A stretch of 64,000 nucleotides of DNA from Phallus indusiatus (taxonomy: Eukaryota; Basidiomycota; Agaricomycetes; Phallales; Phallaceae), in the NCBI GenBank assembly GCA_027605045.1, contig JAQFWX010000014.1, forward strand, positions 865,391-929,390, read 5' to 3'. A model generated the notes under the pieces. It did not search any database. It was not told the origin of the DNA and saw only the letters and a program-made list of their open reading frames with translations. This document shows, in pieces, positions 10,932 through 22,492 of this stretch (its first letter is position 1; each line of letters begins with the position of its first letter). Both the position numbers and the translations under genes were made by a program.

Positions 10932-11374
10932 AGTAGGCTAAAAGATGATTTTTATATACATCGATTGTAAAATTTTCGGGAAATTGGAATTGGTGATAAC
11001 TTATAATTCCATGTGAAATGCGAAAGTCAGAAAAGTTACGATAAACGTGAAATTGAAAGAAAACCACCTCAAATTGACACAGCCTCCGCAAGGACTAGCG
11101 CATATACCGAGTGTGCTTCCTCTTAGCGTGTTCGCGCACGGCTCAACACAACATTTCATGAAATGATATAAACAAATAAGACAAAATCCACACAAACACA
11201 ATTTCTACGACGCACATAATTATCATCCATACTAGCACGGGATGATGCACGTATGTATATACATACCGATTTCGGAAACCTTTTTAAACGTAATAGCACG
11301 TTTTACATAAATGGCGTCAAAAGGAATAAACTAAAGGACATATATTTATCAGTTAAATTTGTGAGCTCAACATC

Positions 11375-12888
11375 CTAATCATCACTCTCAGAGTCCGAAT
11401 CGTGTCCAATATCGTGGTAATGATATGGCATCGATAGTTCATCCGTCCCGGACTGAAGGAATGTCCTAACCATATTTGGGCTAGTTCCTGAGTGGACTTG
11501 AAAGTCAAAAGTAGACGCATTTCCAGTGTTCAGTCCGGATTGCTTTGCTGCTATCTCACGAATATTTAAAATTAACCGAGTGCTCTAGAATTGCATCGTA
11601 AGCATTCATAAATTGCTTTCATACACCGTTATTCACTTACGGTGACTGAGAAGCTGACATAGGACCACCTTCGGTTTATGTGTTAATCATCAACCACACT
11701 AAGAAAGGTCACTCACAGTATATTGGGAATTCCAACAGGACCACTCAACCACGACGGGCGAATGATAATTATAAGCAAAGAAACTAGTCCACTGAGTTAA
11801 ACGTTGCGGGAATAAATCTGGCCGCCGTGATGACACACATAAATTAAAAAAGTAACTCCATAAACCATCTCGGATCAAAGTAGAACCGAGATGACCTCTT
11901 TTCGTCCCCCACTTCCAATCTAAGAATACTTTGTTCAAAATGAGCATGACCAAAACACCTTGGAGAATAATTTCGGGAAGCCTGAGAGGATTATTGAAAT
12001 TTGAGTGTACGAGATTAATATTTTTTGCGAAGGAAATAAGCACTAATACGTACGCAAAGTATGTTTGTGGAAACGAAATGTTCGACGTAAAATCTGCACT
12101 TGCGCCGACTCTTGTTATGAGCAGGCTATTTACTGTAAAAAAAAATAAAGCAGAATGATAGATCGACTCAGGCATTGTCGTAGATTCAGTACGTACTTAC
12201 GGACTTATTCAGGAATGTATAAACAAAAAAAATAACAAGCGCAGAAATAAATTCACAGATAAATAAGCAAGTTAGTAGTATTAAAAGTAATCTTGAGCCA
12301 CCGTACAACGCAACGACTAATTTGAGTCAAGATTTGTCTGCATCGGATGAATCGTACTTGTCGCTTACTCCTTCTTATAAAAAGTATCTCAGTGCAATAT
12401 AATATGACAAACCATGGAATAATATGGATTATGCTCGGGATTTTAATGGCTCGATTTGAAGATACGCTACCAAAAGCGTCGACGGAAAATCTCTGTGTCC
12501 TGAGTAGATTGAACTGCGGCAGTGCGAAACCAATACTTCAAAAACTTGTCAATATATATATATATATATTAGGGTAATCCAGTTAACCCTTGCGTGATAT
12601 CTATCAGGATTCAGTAGTTTCAAAGTTAGTCTGGGTAGGATAGTATCAAAGAGAAAGTAACCGCACGACCATACGTATGTTTTCTATGGAAAGTTTCGAG
12701 TTATTGTAAAGAGATAAAGTACTACTACAGCATACCTCTCTGGGTAAGGTGACAATAGTGTCCCATAGCAGCAGGGACATGGCTGCCACTTGGAAAACAC
12801 AGTCAGTTAGGAAATATTGAACAACGTACACACTCTTACCTAAATTATATTCACCGATAAACGATGTGATCGTCGCTGGGAAGGACAT
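11375..12888 (-). pseudogene. DUF6533-type array copy 2, domain core deleted
   Basis: The gene follows the array pattern: MSFPATITSFIGEYNL at 12888, an exon with SLLLWDTIVTLPRE, a loop exon ending CTEILFIRR, LPEIILQGVLVMLILNK, RDGLWSYFFNLC, and a tail HDIGHDSDSESDD. However, the exon that should encode YIITRYLP is broken. Where copy 1 has it plus the following donor and intron, this copy reads directly from the NW-x-T segment into a TA microsatellite (about 12551-12569) and then into the next intron end. The deletion is roughly 65 bp and removes the most conserved motif of the domain. Other exons checked remain open, so the loss is probably recent. A shortened product cannot be excluded. Confidence 0.75.
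12551..12569. repeat. TA microsatellite at a deletion junction
   Basis: (TA)n run marking the point where about 65 bp present in copy 1 (about 9065-9140) are missing from copy 2. Confidence 0.75.
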
Positions 12889-13082
12889 GGTTCCAACAGC
12901 CTGAGGGATTCCAGTGCCGAGGTCAGACGTGAGGGAAAATGCAAGTTTACCAGTGAAGAATTTAAATATATATTTGCGAGCGACTATTGGTATTCACACG
13001 TCATACCACCTCGTTGTTTAGGACATAGCATGGAGCGACTTCGACTCTGTTGAGTGATATCAATACGAAATAATATGATCCC

Positions 13083-13330
13083 TTGACACCCTGCATTATA
13101 TTCACCACTAAGTCCTGAGTGCACGGGCTATCCGGAAGGCCTGAACGTCAGGTAATACGGATGATATGGGAAAAACGGGGTGAAGGGCGGACGCCGACTG
13201 CAGATTCAGCAGTAAAAAATTGCAGATATATATAGCGACTAGTGGTATCGCACACTTGGTTACTACAAAGCACCAAAGATAATTGTGGCCTCGGCACTGT
13301 CAGCTCTCCTGAATGATATTTGCAACAGCA
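13083..13330 (-). pseudogene. 5' exon and promoter relic of an array gene
   Basis: Directly after the upstream region of copy 2 comes TTATATTCACCACTAAGTCC, resembling the end of the first array exon. It is followed by a TATATATAGCGACTAGTGGTATTC-like promoter block and a degenerate GAATGATATTTGCAACAGC. No further exons are attached. It appears to be the 5' end of a lost copy. Confidence 0.45.
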
Positions 13331-14374
13331 CGCTTACAGCAAAGGCACGCAAGAAAAAAAATGTAAGAAAAAGAGTGCCCAGGGTGTACTGAGGACGGGT
13401 CTTTGTACGGTTTGATCATCAAGCGTAGCCCAGGCGTGGACCCCGCTTATCTGACAAAATCTCATAACCGATAACTCAAAACGACAGCACGTCTGTTTGT
13501 GCTGTCAAGTACTATGGCAGGACATAATTCAAGGTGCTTGCCACCGGAGGTTCCCTCCTAAACACAAAGAACACGTTATACATTGGTATCAAAAGAGTGA
13601 ATAGTTCAAAGTGGTAGACGTACGTTTTTCAACAGTCTGACTTAACCTACACACCTCATTTCCCATCTTGCTCCTCAAAATCAGAAGGGTATCGATGCGG
13701 ACCCCCGCAGTTGCATTGTCCAATCGCGGTCCTGAACAGCACCACCGCCCGCTATTAGCATTAGCACCCCAACCAAAATTGTACGCTGCTTTCGTGTAGT
13801 GTTGGTTCTGCGTAGGTCACAAGCGGAATCACACTAACAACTGCGACAAATACGCAGCTCCGACAGCGCAACAGTTTTTTCCTGTGTTAATATGCATGCT
13901 TGTTGATATTTCATTCGTGATTGTCGTGCCTCTCGTACGATTTGAATCACTCTGCATAGCACTCCGTTTTCTTTGAGTCTGAGACAGGAGTTTTCAGCCC
14001 GACTAGTGTCTGAGATACATGTACTTGCCGCTCGCACAATGCTATATGTTTCCTGGAACAGCATTTCCAAAATAATTTACGTCACTAGTCCAACTCGATA
14101 GTGTTGCACGCGATTGTCTGCTCAGATCGGTGCAAACGCTGGTGAAAAAAGGACAACTGGTATCATGAGCGGGAATAGCAGGAATGTGATGAGATTGTAT
14201 TGCTGTGCAAGTTAAGTCCTGTCAAACCTCGCACCTACCGTGGCGAGCTCCAGGCTCCTGCACTTTGCGGTCCGATATTTCTGATATCGTAGGCATTTCT
14301 TTTCCCGATATCCATTTTACAGAGTCCGCTAGCGTGGAATGTGAGATGGGAAATCAAGTAAAATGTCCGTATTT

Positions 14375-15840
14375 TCAAGCTGCCACACGTAAAATTCGCG
14401 AAGTCTCTTGTTTACATAGAAGTTGTAGGTGCCTGATAACTGTTCAAGTTGGTTCAGTTCGTCCGTCAAAATATTAACCGGGTCCGGTACTCCAACAAAA
14501 CCTGGTCACCGAATATTTCCATGCGATTTAAGTTGAGAAGGACAAGATGAAAGTCGTTTCCGCATTGAGCATGATATTCCACACGATCCTCCTTGGTATA
14601 CTCAAAATTGAAGCTGAGGGAAGTTTCAAAGACAGGAGTCAAACGCGAAAAAAAAATAACTTACATTGAGCGTACATAAATGCGGCTTTTGACGTGCATG
14701 CATCCAGGTGAGAAGTCGGATTTGCGGTCAGGCCAGATCGGGACAAATGTTGACCAGTTGGTGCAATGGATGACCATGTTGAATAGTCCGGCTTTGCTGT
14801 TGCCCTTGAAAATAAAGGAGAAACAAGTCGACAGCTCTGATTTGGCACCGTGCCCAAAATAACATTGGACAGCATAAAGATTAAATATCTTTCCGGGTAT
14901 GCATACGACGTCAATCATGCTGTCGATGGATGAATCGTGGTTCACAAAGGTTGATGCGCAGGGATGAAGAACCTTAAGAGTTATCTCATCAAACGGGAAG
15001 AAAGTGAACGATACGAGCTTGGCCTTGTTTGAGCGGAAAGAACACAGATAAATGGGACTCTCCTAGCGTTACCGCGTCCAAGTCACCTTTCAAAATAAAA
15101 ACATGTCTCATATAAAACCGAAAGAACAACAGTGAAAGGCGTACCATATCATTCTGTGATAAAATACCACGGTCAGATAGGTCACTTGTTGATGTTTGCA
15201 CCTCAAGATACTAGTTCCCATGCGGCCGTGCTATGTGTCAGAATTATCTGGTTTAGTGACTATATCAAGTAGGGTTAGGCTTCGAGATGGGGTAGCAACG
15301 TAGGGTATTAAGCACACCTTCACCCTTCACCGCCCCCGTTCAGCAGCATAGACAGCAACCATCCCGTTCCCGTTTGTATTCTTGCGATGCGTTCTGCCCA
15401 GAACTTTCCCTTCGATAATTAGAGTCCATCGTCCCCAAGTTTGACCTTACGGTCCTTTCATTTTCAACGCTCGGGACGTCAGTTACAACGTTGTCGTGCT
15501 TTGAAAAGTCTAAACTTAAATGGTGGGAGTAAACGAAGCTACCGAGTGGCGCACGTGCTTGAGAATGAATGTGGCGACTGAATCAAATAGGCTACATTGT
15601 CGAAGAGTTGAAGGGGCGGAACTTGTCGAAGAATGTGTGGGAGAGAGACGTGGTTGTGAGACGGTGTGGTAAAGGAGTGATGGTCGAGGTGATCTTTTAA
15701 ATTACTTGCTGTAGTTTCAATGAAAATCATACGCTCAAACAGAGGGCTTACCTACTCACGGACAATAATTTGGAATTGGCTATAGAGCCCAAGAGAAGCG
15801 TCCCAGGGATTTCAGCGGTTACGTTCGGTTGGAACGACAT
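14375..15840 (-). CDS. Candidate gene of unknown family, possibly decayed
   Basis: A plausible spliced reading exists on the minus strand. A first exon may start at 15840 (MSFQPNVTAEIPGTLLLGSI), ending in a GTGAGT donor. Clearer coding sequence follows below 15060: SFRSNKAKLVSFTFFPFDE, then HPCASTFVNHDSSIDSMID, IHCTNWSTFVPIWPDRKSD, a GTAAGT donor near 14665, and after the acceptor FNFEYTKEDRVEYHAQCGND, ending with a stop at 14375. About 170 residues of this read without a stop over one intron. The connection between 15840 and 15060 is not resolved. I do not recognise the family. The reading could be a real host gene trapped in the array or a decayed one. Confidence 0.35.
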
Positions 15841-16520
15841 CAATGGTGATGAATATTACTATAAGGCCTGCTCTGGATTATTCATGAGATGCAGAGAGGC
15901 TCTCAACAACTGAGACAAGTGCAAGTGTTGTGCTGTCGTTGTGCGTGCGTGCGTGGCTCTGGTTTAACTTAGCGAGCGAGTGACAGTCACGATGCGTAAC
16001 TTTGCCGCGACGCGTAGTAACATTCCACAAAAGACGACGAACTTGATAATATTGCGTGGCTACGCGCATCCTTATTAATGTAAATACCTATACGATCAAA
16101 ATTCACCTCAATGAATGACTTTAACCTTTGCAGATTCAGGCTTTTATCTGGGCATAACCAAGGCATAACATGATAACTGTACGTCCTCATTTGTAGCCCT
16201 ATCAGTTCCGTTCCGGCCAAGCACACCACTTTGCGCCGTTTGACGTCTTTGTTCAATCCCGCCACCCAACTCTAGACCTACCAAAGCAGGACAGCGACTA
16301 TATCGCCGAAGCTGAATTTCCAGGAGTCAAAAAGTGAATTTTGAGATCAGGGTTGGAGGTAATAGACATATTTGGCTATTGAAAGGAAGATTTTGGCTAG
16401 CGTGTAAAGATTCCAACTTCTTTCATGGTGTTTTCAATGTTACCTACGCTTACATATGTATACAAAGATTCGGTGCGATAGGATAGTAACGTTACACCAA
16501 AAAGTAAGAGCAGCGTAAGC
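15841..16520. other. Spacer before array copy 3
   Basis: A 92-codon minus frame (15987-16265, with LQMRTYSYHVMPWLCPDK) is open but matches nothing I know. It may be a further exon of the unknown gene next to it or chance. Confidence 0.3.
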
Positions 16521-18105
16521 CTAATCCTCGCTGCCGGGATCAAGATCATTATAATGATACGGCTTTGATAATTCATCGCTTGTGGATAAAAAAGATTTGA
16601 TCCTTTGAATAGAAGTAAAGTGGATCTGGGCATCGGTAGATGTACTAATCAACGTCGCTCCTGTCAATGGTCCGCTTGCTGCCGCAGCGCGAATATTCAA
16701 GATTAACCGACTACTCTGGAGTATTTGAGCAATATATGAAGCTGTATATTAGACATATTTATTACTCATTTTACTCACAGTAATTGAGAAACTGGCATAA
16801 GACCATCTTCAAATGTGTCCACATCATTCGAATTAGTAGGTAATACTACTAGTACCGTCAAAACTCACAGTAGATTGGGCATACCAATTGGACCAGTCAG
16901 CCATGGCAGCTGAACGAGAATAACAAGCAAGCCGCCTATCCTACTTGATTATTATACATAAGAGCAAAACGCAATTACGCACATAGGTTACAAAAGTAGC
17001 TCCATAAGCCATCTCGGATTAGCATAGACCCAAGACTGCTCCTTGTGGACCCGGACTTCCAATCAGAGAATACTTTTTGCATTATGAGTATGACTAAAAA
17101 AGCCTGAAAAATGAGTTCAGGCAACCTAAGGATCATTGAGTGTACATCATGGATAGTGCAGGTAAACACTACGTACGCAAAGTATTTGATTGGCGTAATA
17201 CTAGGGGTTGTTGCTTGATCCACGAAAAAAAGTGATGCGAAGAGTACTAATCCAGAATAGGAGTTCATTTAGTCACTGGTAGCAGAGGGAGATTGACTTA
17301 CTTGTGATATTGTCCTCCCAGATAGTGACAAGGAAAAAAAACACAAGCGCAGAACTCAGCTCACAAATAAGTAAACCGAACAAAATGCGTGAAAGCAGTC
17401 TTGAGCCACGATACAATGTAACGACTAGTAGAGGTCAGAACCTGTCCAAATGATAGTCACAAATCATACTAACTTCTTCTTACGAAGAGTATCTCAGTGC
17501 AACTCAACACCACAAACCACGGAATGTTATAAAATGCGTTCAAAGTCCAAGCTAACCATTCAAATGAAATGCATGTACTCTTCAGAAAAAGAACCCCATC
17601 TCCTAGTCCGAATATGTCTCCTGCTACTAGTACGCGGCACTGGCTTGTGTTTGAAACTGGCAAAGCGCGCAGCAGTATCAAACAAAACCTTCAATTATAT
17701 TCAGCTGATATAACTTTATTGTGCACAACTGACATGCATACATGTTAACAATCAAAGGCAGATAACGAGTGATAATATAGAGTAAGGTGGTCCTATTAGC
17801 TTTTGAGTGATATCTAGCAGCGCGAGTTAGTTTGTCATCAAGATATATGGGAAAGAAGCTTACGACCATATGTATAATTTCTAAAGGTCTGTACAGCAGC
17901 GGAATTAACTATACCATCCTACAACATACATACCTCTCTCGGGAAAGAGACCAAAATGTCCCACAGCAACAAAGTAGTGACTGCAACTCATATAATAATT
18001 CAGCCAGAATAATGATGTATGTGCACTCCTAATACCTAGATTATAATATCCAGCAACGCCAACAGCTTCAAGTTCAAAAGTCCTAGGCTCACTCGCGGAT
18101 GACAT
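16521..18105 (-). CDS. DUF6533-type membrane protein, array copy 3
   Basis: This copy was reconstructed exon by exon and is fully open. It starts MSSASEPRTFELEAVGVAGY at 18105. Successive exons give TTLLLWDILVSFPRE (17934-17986), KLYIWS, then YHSKANRTTLLYIITRYLPL, a loop with Cys (RVLVAGDIFGLGDG, CISFEW), and WFVVLSCTEILFVRRS. Further segments are LLICELSSALVFFFLVTIWE, PELIFQAFLVILIMQKV, RDGLWSYFCNLCA, GGLLVILVQLPWLTGPIG and WSYASFSIT. The last exon starts SSRLILNIRAAAA and ends HYNDLDPGSED, a shorter acidic tail than usual. About seven hydrophobic segments fit a polytopic protein of around 340 residues. Introns are about 50 nt with GT-AG ends. It is intermediate between the two subfamilies of the array. 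Confidence 0.85.
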
Positions 18106-19204
18106 TACATAAAAAAGAGCAGAGTTCGGTGAAGCTAAAAGCGTTTTCAGGAATAGTCAATATACTTTGAGGATGGAGATCTTTATTTTATCGTACACCG
18201 AGAGGCACACAGCATTGGGAGGGCGTGACTCTGTCGAGCCGTAACCGGTAACTTTTGCACTGAGATAATATGATTTTTTCATAGCTAGACAATGAGCCTG
18301 TTGAGTTATGCGCGCGATTGAGAAATATGAGTCGACCTTGATGGGATGAGTAATTAGGCCGCAAGTGAGTTTAGACCTTATGATATGGAATATCTCACAG
18401 AAGATGTCACGGGATCCCGACACCACGGAAAAAACAAAGGGTGACGTCCGTTAGGCTCTGAGGGTTTCTCTTTCTCTTTCTCTTTCTCTTTCGCGATGAT
18501 TATTATTTTTGGGATCTCGTATATGGCTTTCCGAATCATTTCGGTTTATAAGATAATTCGAGAAGGTATTCCAAATGCAATTGAGCCCGCCAGCAGCATC
18601 TTCTTTGATTGCATATGGTGCACGCTGGAGATAGTACCGCTGCATCTCGAGCGGTATGTTCGTATCTGACTTGAAGAGACAAACATAGCTAAAACTCCGA
18701 TTATTCCGGGCTCCACTAAATCATCCGAGCTGCGGTCGCGACTGGCAGTGGCCGGTCGGTGGTTGAAGGATATTAAAATGAGCAAAAGTCTTTCTGACAC
18801 CCGAGATGGAGATGAACCTTCTAGCTAAACGTTCAGTACAAGGCAAAAAGGTGTATCCCAGCTCAATAGGCGACAGCAACCTATCTGAAAGGGATACGGA
18901 ACAATAGAAAGCTTGCAGTTGTGGTGTACAGAACACGGACCAATTGTCTCTGTGACTGAGTTTAGCGCCGATAGAATGATGCCGGATATACCCGCTCCTC
19001 ATGCTATGGTGTCAGCAATTACCTGAAAACTTCCACCTCGACTTCGGGACAAATCAACCCTGAGCTGATTTATTGGAGATGTTAAATATGTTAACAGAAA
19101 TTGGATTCAGTAGTATGGAAGCGGGAAAAGATCGACACTAGCAGGAAGACCGGTGACGGCTGAAGCAATATCTAATGCAGAGTTTTATTAATGAAAGCAA
19201 CATC
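18106..19204. other. Duplicated spacer
   Basis: Sequence from about 18560 to 19010 resembles 21160-21810 (for example GAGATGGAGATGAACCTTC versus GAAGATGGAGACGAGCCTTC, and CTGAAAGGGATACGGAAC versus CTGAAAGGGATGCGGAAC). Each follows the 5' end of an array gene, so gene and spacer were duplicated together. No intact gene is seen. Confidence 0.55.
18463..18492. repeat. CTTTCT microsatellite
   Basis: A run of TTTCTC units in the spacer upstream of array copy 3. Confidence 0.85.
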
Positions 19205-20786
19205 CTAATCGTCACTGTCAGAGTCCGAATCGTGTCCAAAATCGTGATAATGATATGGCACTGATAGCTCGTCCGTCGCGGACGTAATGAATGCCAGAAT
19301 GTTTCGACCAATTCCCAAGTGGGTTTGGGAGCCAACTGCGGTAGATGTTTTTCTATCAACAGTGTTCGTTCCAGATTGTTTTGCCGCAGTCTCACGAAGA
19401 TTTAAAATCAATCGGGTACTCTAGAATAAAATCCCGTTAAACACTCCTGACATGACGCATGCTTGGCACGCTGTTCACTTACAGTGACTGAAAAACTGAC
19501 GTAGGACCATCTCCAATTTATATGTGAACTAGTATGTACATTGACAATATAAACAAAAACTTACAATATATTGGGTAGTCCAATAGGACCACTTAGCCAT
19601 GACGGTCGGATGAGAATTATAAGTAAACAACCTAGTTTAGTATTTAGATGAATTTCTGGGAACAGATGTAATAACGCACATAAATTGAAAAAGTAACTCC
19701 ATAAACCATCTCGAATCAGAGTAGATCCAATATTGCTCCTTGTTATTCCCCACTTCCAATCCGAAATTACTTTTTTCATGATGAGAATGACTAAAACAGC
19801 CTGAAAAATGAGTTCCGGAAACCTAAGGACCATTGAACGTGTATATTAATCAGTGTTTATTTGCATAGATAATAGCAGCGCATACACAAAGTAGGTTTCA
19901 GAAAACGAAACGGTCGTCCCAACACTTATTTCCAAACCTCCTGACGACACAGTGAGGTGTGCTGTGGAAGAGAACATCAAAGCTTGTCAGATGAGCACTG
20001 TCGTATACGTAGTACGTACCCACGGATTCATTCACAAAAGTATAAACGAAAAAAATGACAAACGCAGAAGTCAATTCACAAATAAATAAGCAGGTTAATA
20101 TTTGTAAAAGTAACTTCGAGCCACCATGCAGTGCGACGACTAGTTCTGGTCAGGATTTGTTTGTATCGAAATGAGTCTTTCTTATCACTTACTTCTCCTG
20201 ATGAAAAGTATCTCAGTACAACATAATACGAGGAACCACGGGGCGATATAGAGTATGCTCAATCTTTTAACGAGCTGACCTGAAGGTGTCCAGTCGTTGC
20301 CGATTTCGTTAACTATGTTAAACTGTGGTAGTGATAAGCAAATTCTTCATAACCGTCAGTTGATGTGCCATAAACTGATATTGTAACGTACCCGCTGACG
20401 AGGAGAGGCAAATAGCGAGTAATCGTATAAAATAAAGTAGTCCAATTAGTTTTTGAGTGATATCTAGCGACTTAGAATTTGGCTTGGTTGAGATACTAAA
20501 GAGAAACGCTGCTCACGACCATATATGTATTTTCTAAACGAATGTTTGCATAGTACGTTTATGTAAGATAAAAAGTACGATCACGTCATTTCACAGACAT
20601 ACCTCTCTGGGTAAAGTGACGAAAATATCCCAAAGTAGCAAAGAGGTGATTGATACTAAACGTAATAGTCAGTTCGAAAATAATGATAAACACACTCTTA
20701 CCTAGACCACATTCACTATTAAATCCCGAAGCCGCAGTCACCTGGAAAAATTCGACGCTTGCCACTTGTGATGACAGGAATGACAT
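19205..20786 (-). CDS. DUF6533-type membrane protein, array copy 4
   Basis: The proposed start at 20786 gives MSFLSSQVASVEFF and an exon end NSECGL; in-frame ATGs further out (20915, 20876) are possible. SITSLLLWDIFVTLPRE, then YHSKTNWTTLFYTITRYLPL, make the DUF6533 domain. The loop exon lacks cysteine (NEIGNDWTPSGQLVKR) and runs into WFLVLCCTEILFIRRS. RFPELIFQAVLVILIMKKV and RDGLWSYFFNLCA follow, then a last exon ending HDFGHDSDSDSDD at 19205. It belongs with copies 1, 2 and 5 by loop type and tail. All exons examined are open. Confidence 0.85.
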
Positions 20787-22492
20787 GGAGAAGATAGGAC
20801 CAAGGGCGTCGACTGGAAAAGCAATTATATTGAAGGTGACGGGTATATAAAACGACTGGCGGTATTCAGAGCTCATCTCACTTCGTATATCAGGAATAGC
20901 ACTATCGATGGGCACTGTGCGACCTCGGCGCTGGCTCTGTTGAGCGATATTTGCGACAGCACATCTATAATGAAAGCGCGCTGGATCCCAAAGAACATTA
21001 CTAGGATATCTTAGATCATGAATTCATAAGAGATAAACCACTCACATTTCTCCAAATACATGATTGTGCCTAGTTATTAAAGGATCCGCGTAGCTAAAAT
21101 CATTTGCTAACATGGTTACAAATTTGTCGCAACGGTTCAAAGATATTTACTTGCAATTGAGCTCGCGAGTACTGTCTTCTTTTGGCTGATATAGTGGGTT
21201 GCTGATGGCGCCGCCACTTCTTGGAGTAGTACATGTAATATCTTTGTTGGAAGACGAGGACAGAACTGGACACATTATGTTAACTTATACAAACAAACGC
21301 AGGTGAGGTCGCGCTCATTCCTGAATTCCGCTAACACATCCAAGTCACAGGCACGAAGGCTGATTGACGGCTGGATATCAGAATGGGCAATACGTAGACT
21401 TCTCTGACATCGAAGATGGAGACGAGCCTTCAAGTTAGCACCAGGCGTTGTCCAGTTTTAAAGTCGTTTCCGTGATGCATTTTGTATCGGAAGTGAGCCA
21501 AAAAAGCGCACGCCTAAGTTGAGAATACTTAGTATGAGTTAGTATGACGAAAAGAGAGTCTCCTAAAACGAGATCACACGTACACGTTTGAAAAAAGGCT
21601 AAAGGCGGAATTGGGTAGCAACAACGCATTATTGAGTCATCTGTAGAAACCCCATCGGCAGAAGGACGTTTGTCTGACAATGGCGGCAGTAATGCGTCTG
21701 AAAGGGATGCGGAACCACAAAGAGCTCGAAGTCGTGCACGGTGCAGGGAACAAGGACCAATTGAGCGCCAAAAAAATGCCGTCGGATATACCCGGAAACT
21801 CCAGTTTGAACTTTGCTCTGTTCACAGCTTAATTCGATCAGCAAAAAGGAGCGTGGCATCCTAATTAACACGACTTCAACCTCGTACGCGTTTATTAGAT
21901 CCGAATAGACGATTACTCTGAGGCTACCACAGTTTTTTTCTCTTTGGTTAACGTTATCAGGTGCGGGAACTACCCTCAGAAATTGAAATGGGCACGATTC
22001 ACGATATAATTTACAAAGATTACATAAATCAGGGTTCGCGAGGCAAAGCTACTGGAGTCACTGGCCGTTACTCCTACTACACGAGCAACGCATCCATACA
22101 ACCAACGATCTCGCCCGTGGTGAAACACTTGCAAATGAGGATGATTTAATTTGCGTGGCGAGTTGGATGGTTCAAATTTGTTGTTGTCTTAGTTCAGTTA
22201 ATTATATAACACTTTTGACATGCTTACAAAGATGAAGTACTGTAGCACTGATGCATGATGCATGATGCACGGCGATGAGCCAGAAGCCCGAAGCACTAAA
22301 GCTTGCTGAGCGCCCGGCTCAGAGTAGCGACAAGAAAAACTGACGTGCTACTATTAAATGCCTAAAAGTGACAGAAACTGATTTATCAATATTTCTTCTA
22401 TAATAGCGTTCAAACATCATTGACACGATGGCCCTTTGAGGACAACGTGACATGGACAAAATGAGGTATGTATCTACGAGGGTTGGGCATAT
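20787..22492. other. Spacer between array copy 4 and the unknown gene pair
   Basis: Contains the second copy of the duplicated spacer (about 21160-21810) and, from about 21955, sequence repeated near 24620-24720 (GGCACGATTCACG followed by TACAAAGATTA). No intact gene. The conserved CTCTGTTGAG element is at 20935-20944. Confidence 0.5.

Larger units (their letters stand above)
10076..11374. other. Spacer with a large insert
   Basis: No gene is supported. The stretch holds the candidate inserted element (10242-10918) with a tRNA-like end, and past it about 450 bp of AT-rich sequence with short open frames only. Confidence 0.45.

Noticed and set aside
11931..12158. Plus-strand frame across array copy 2
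   Set aside because: It is antisense to conserved membrane exons of the minus-strand gene.
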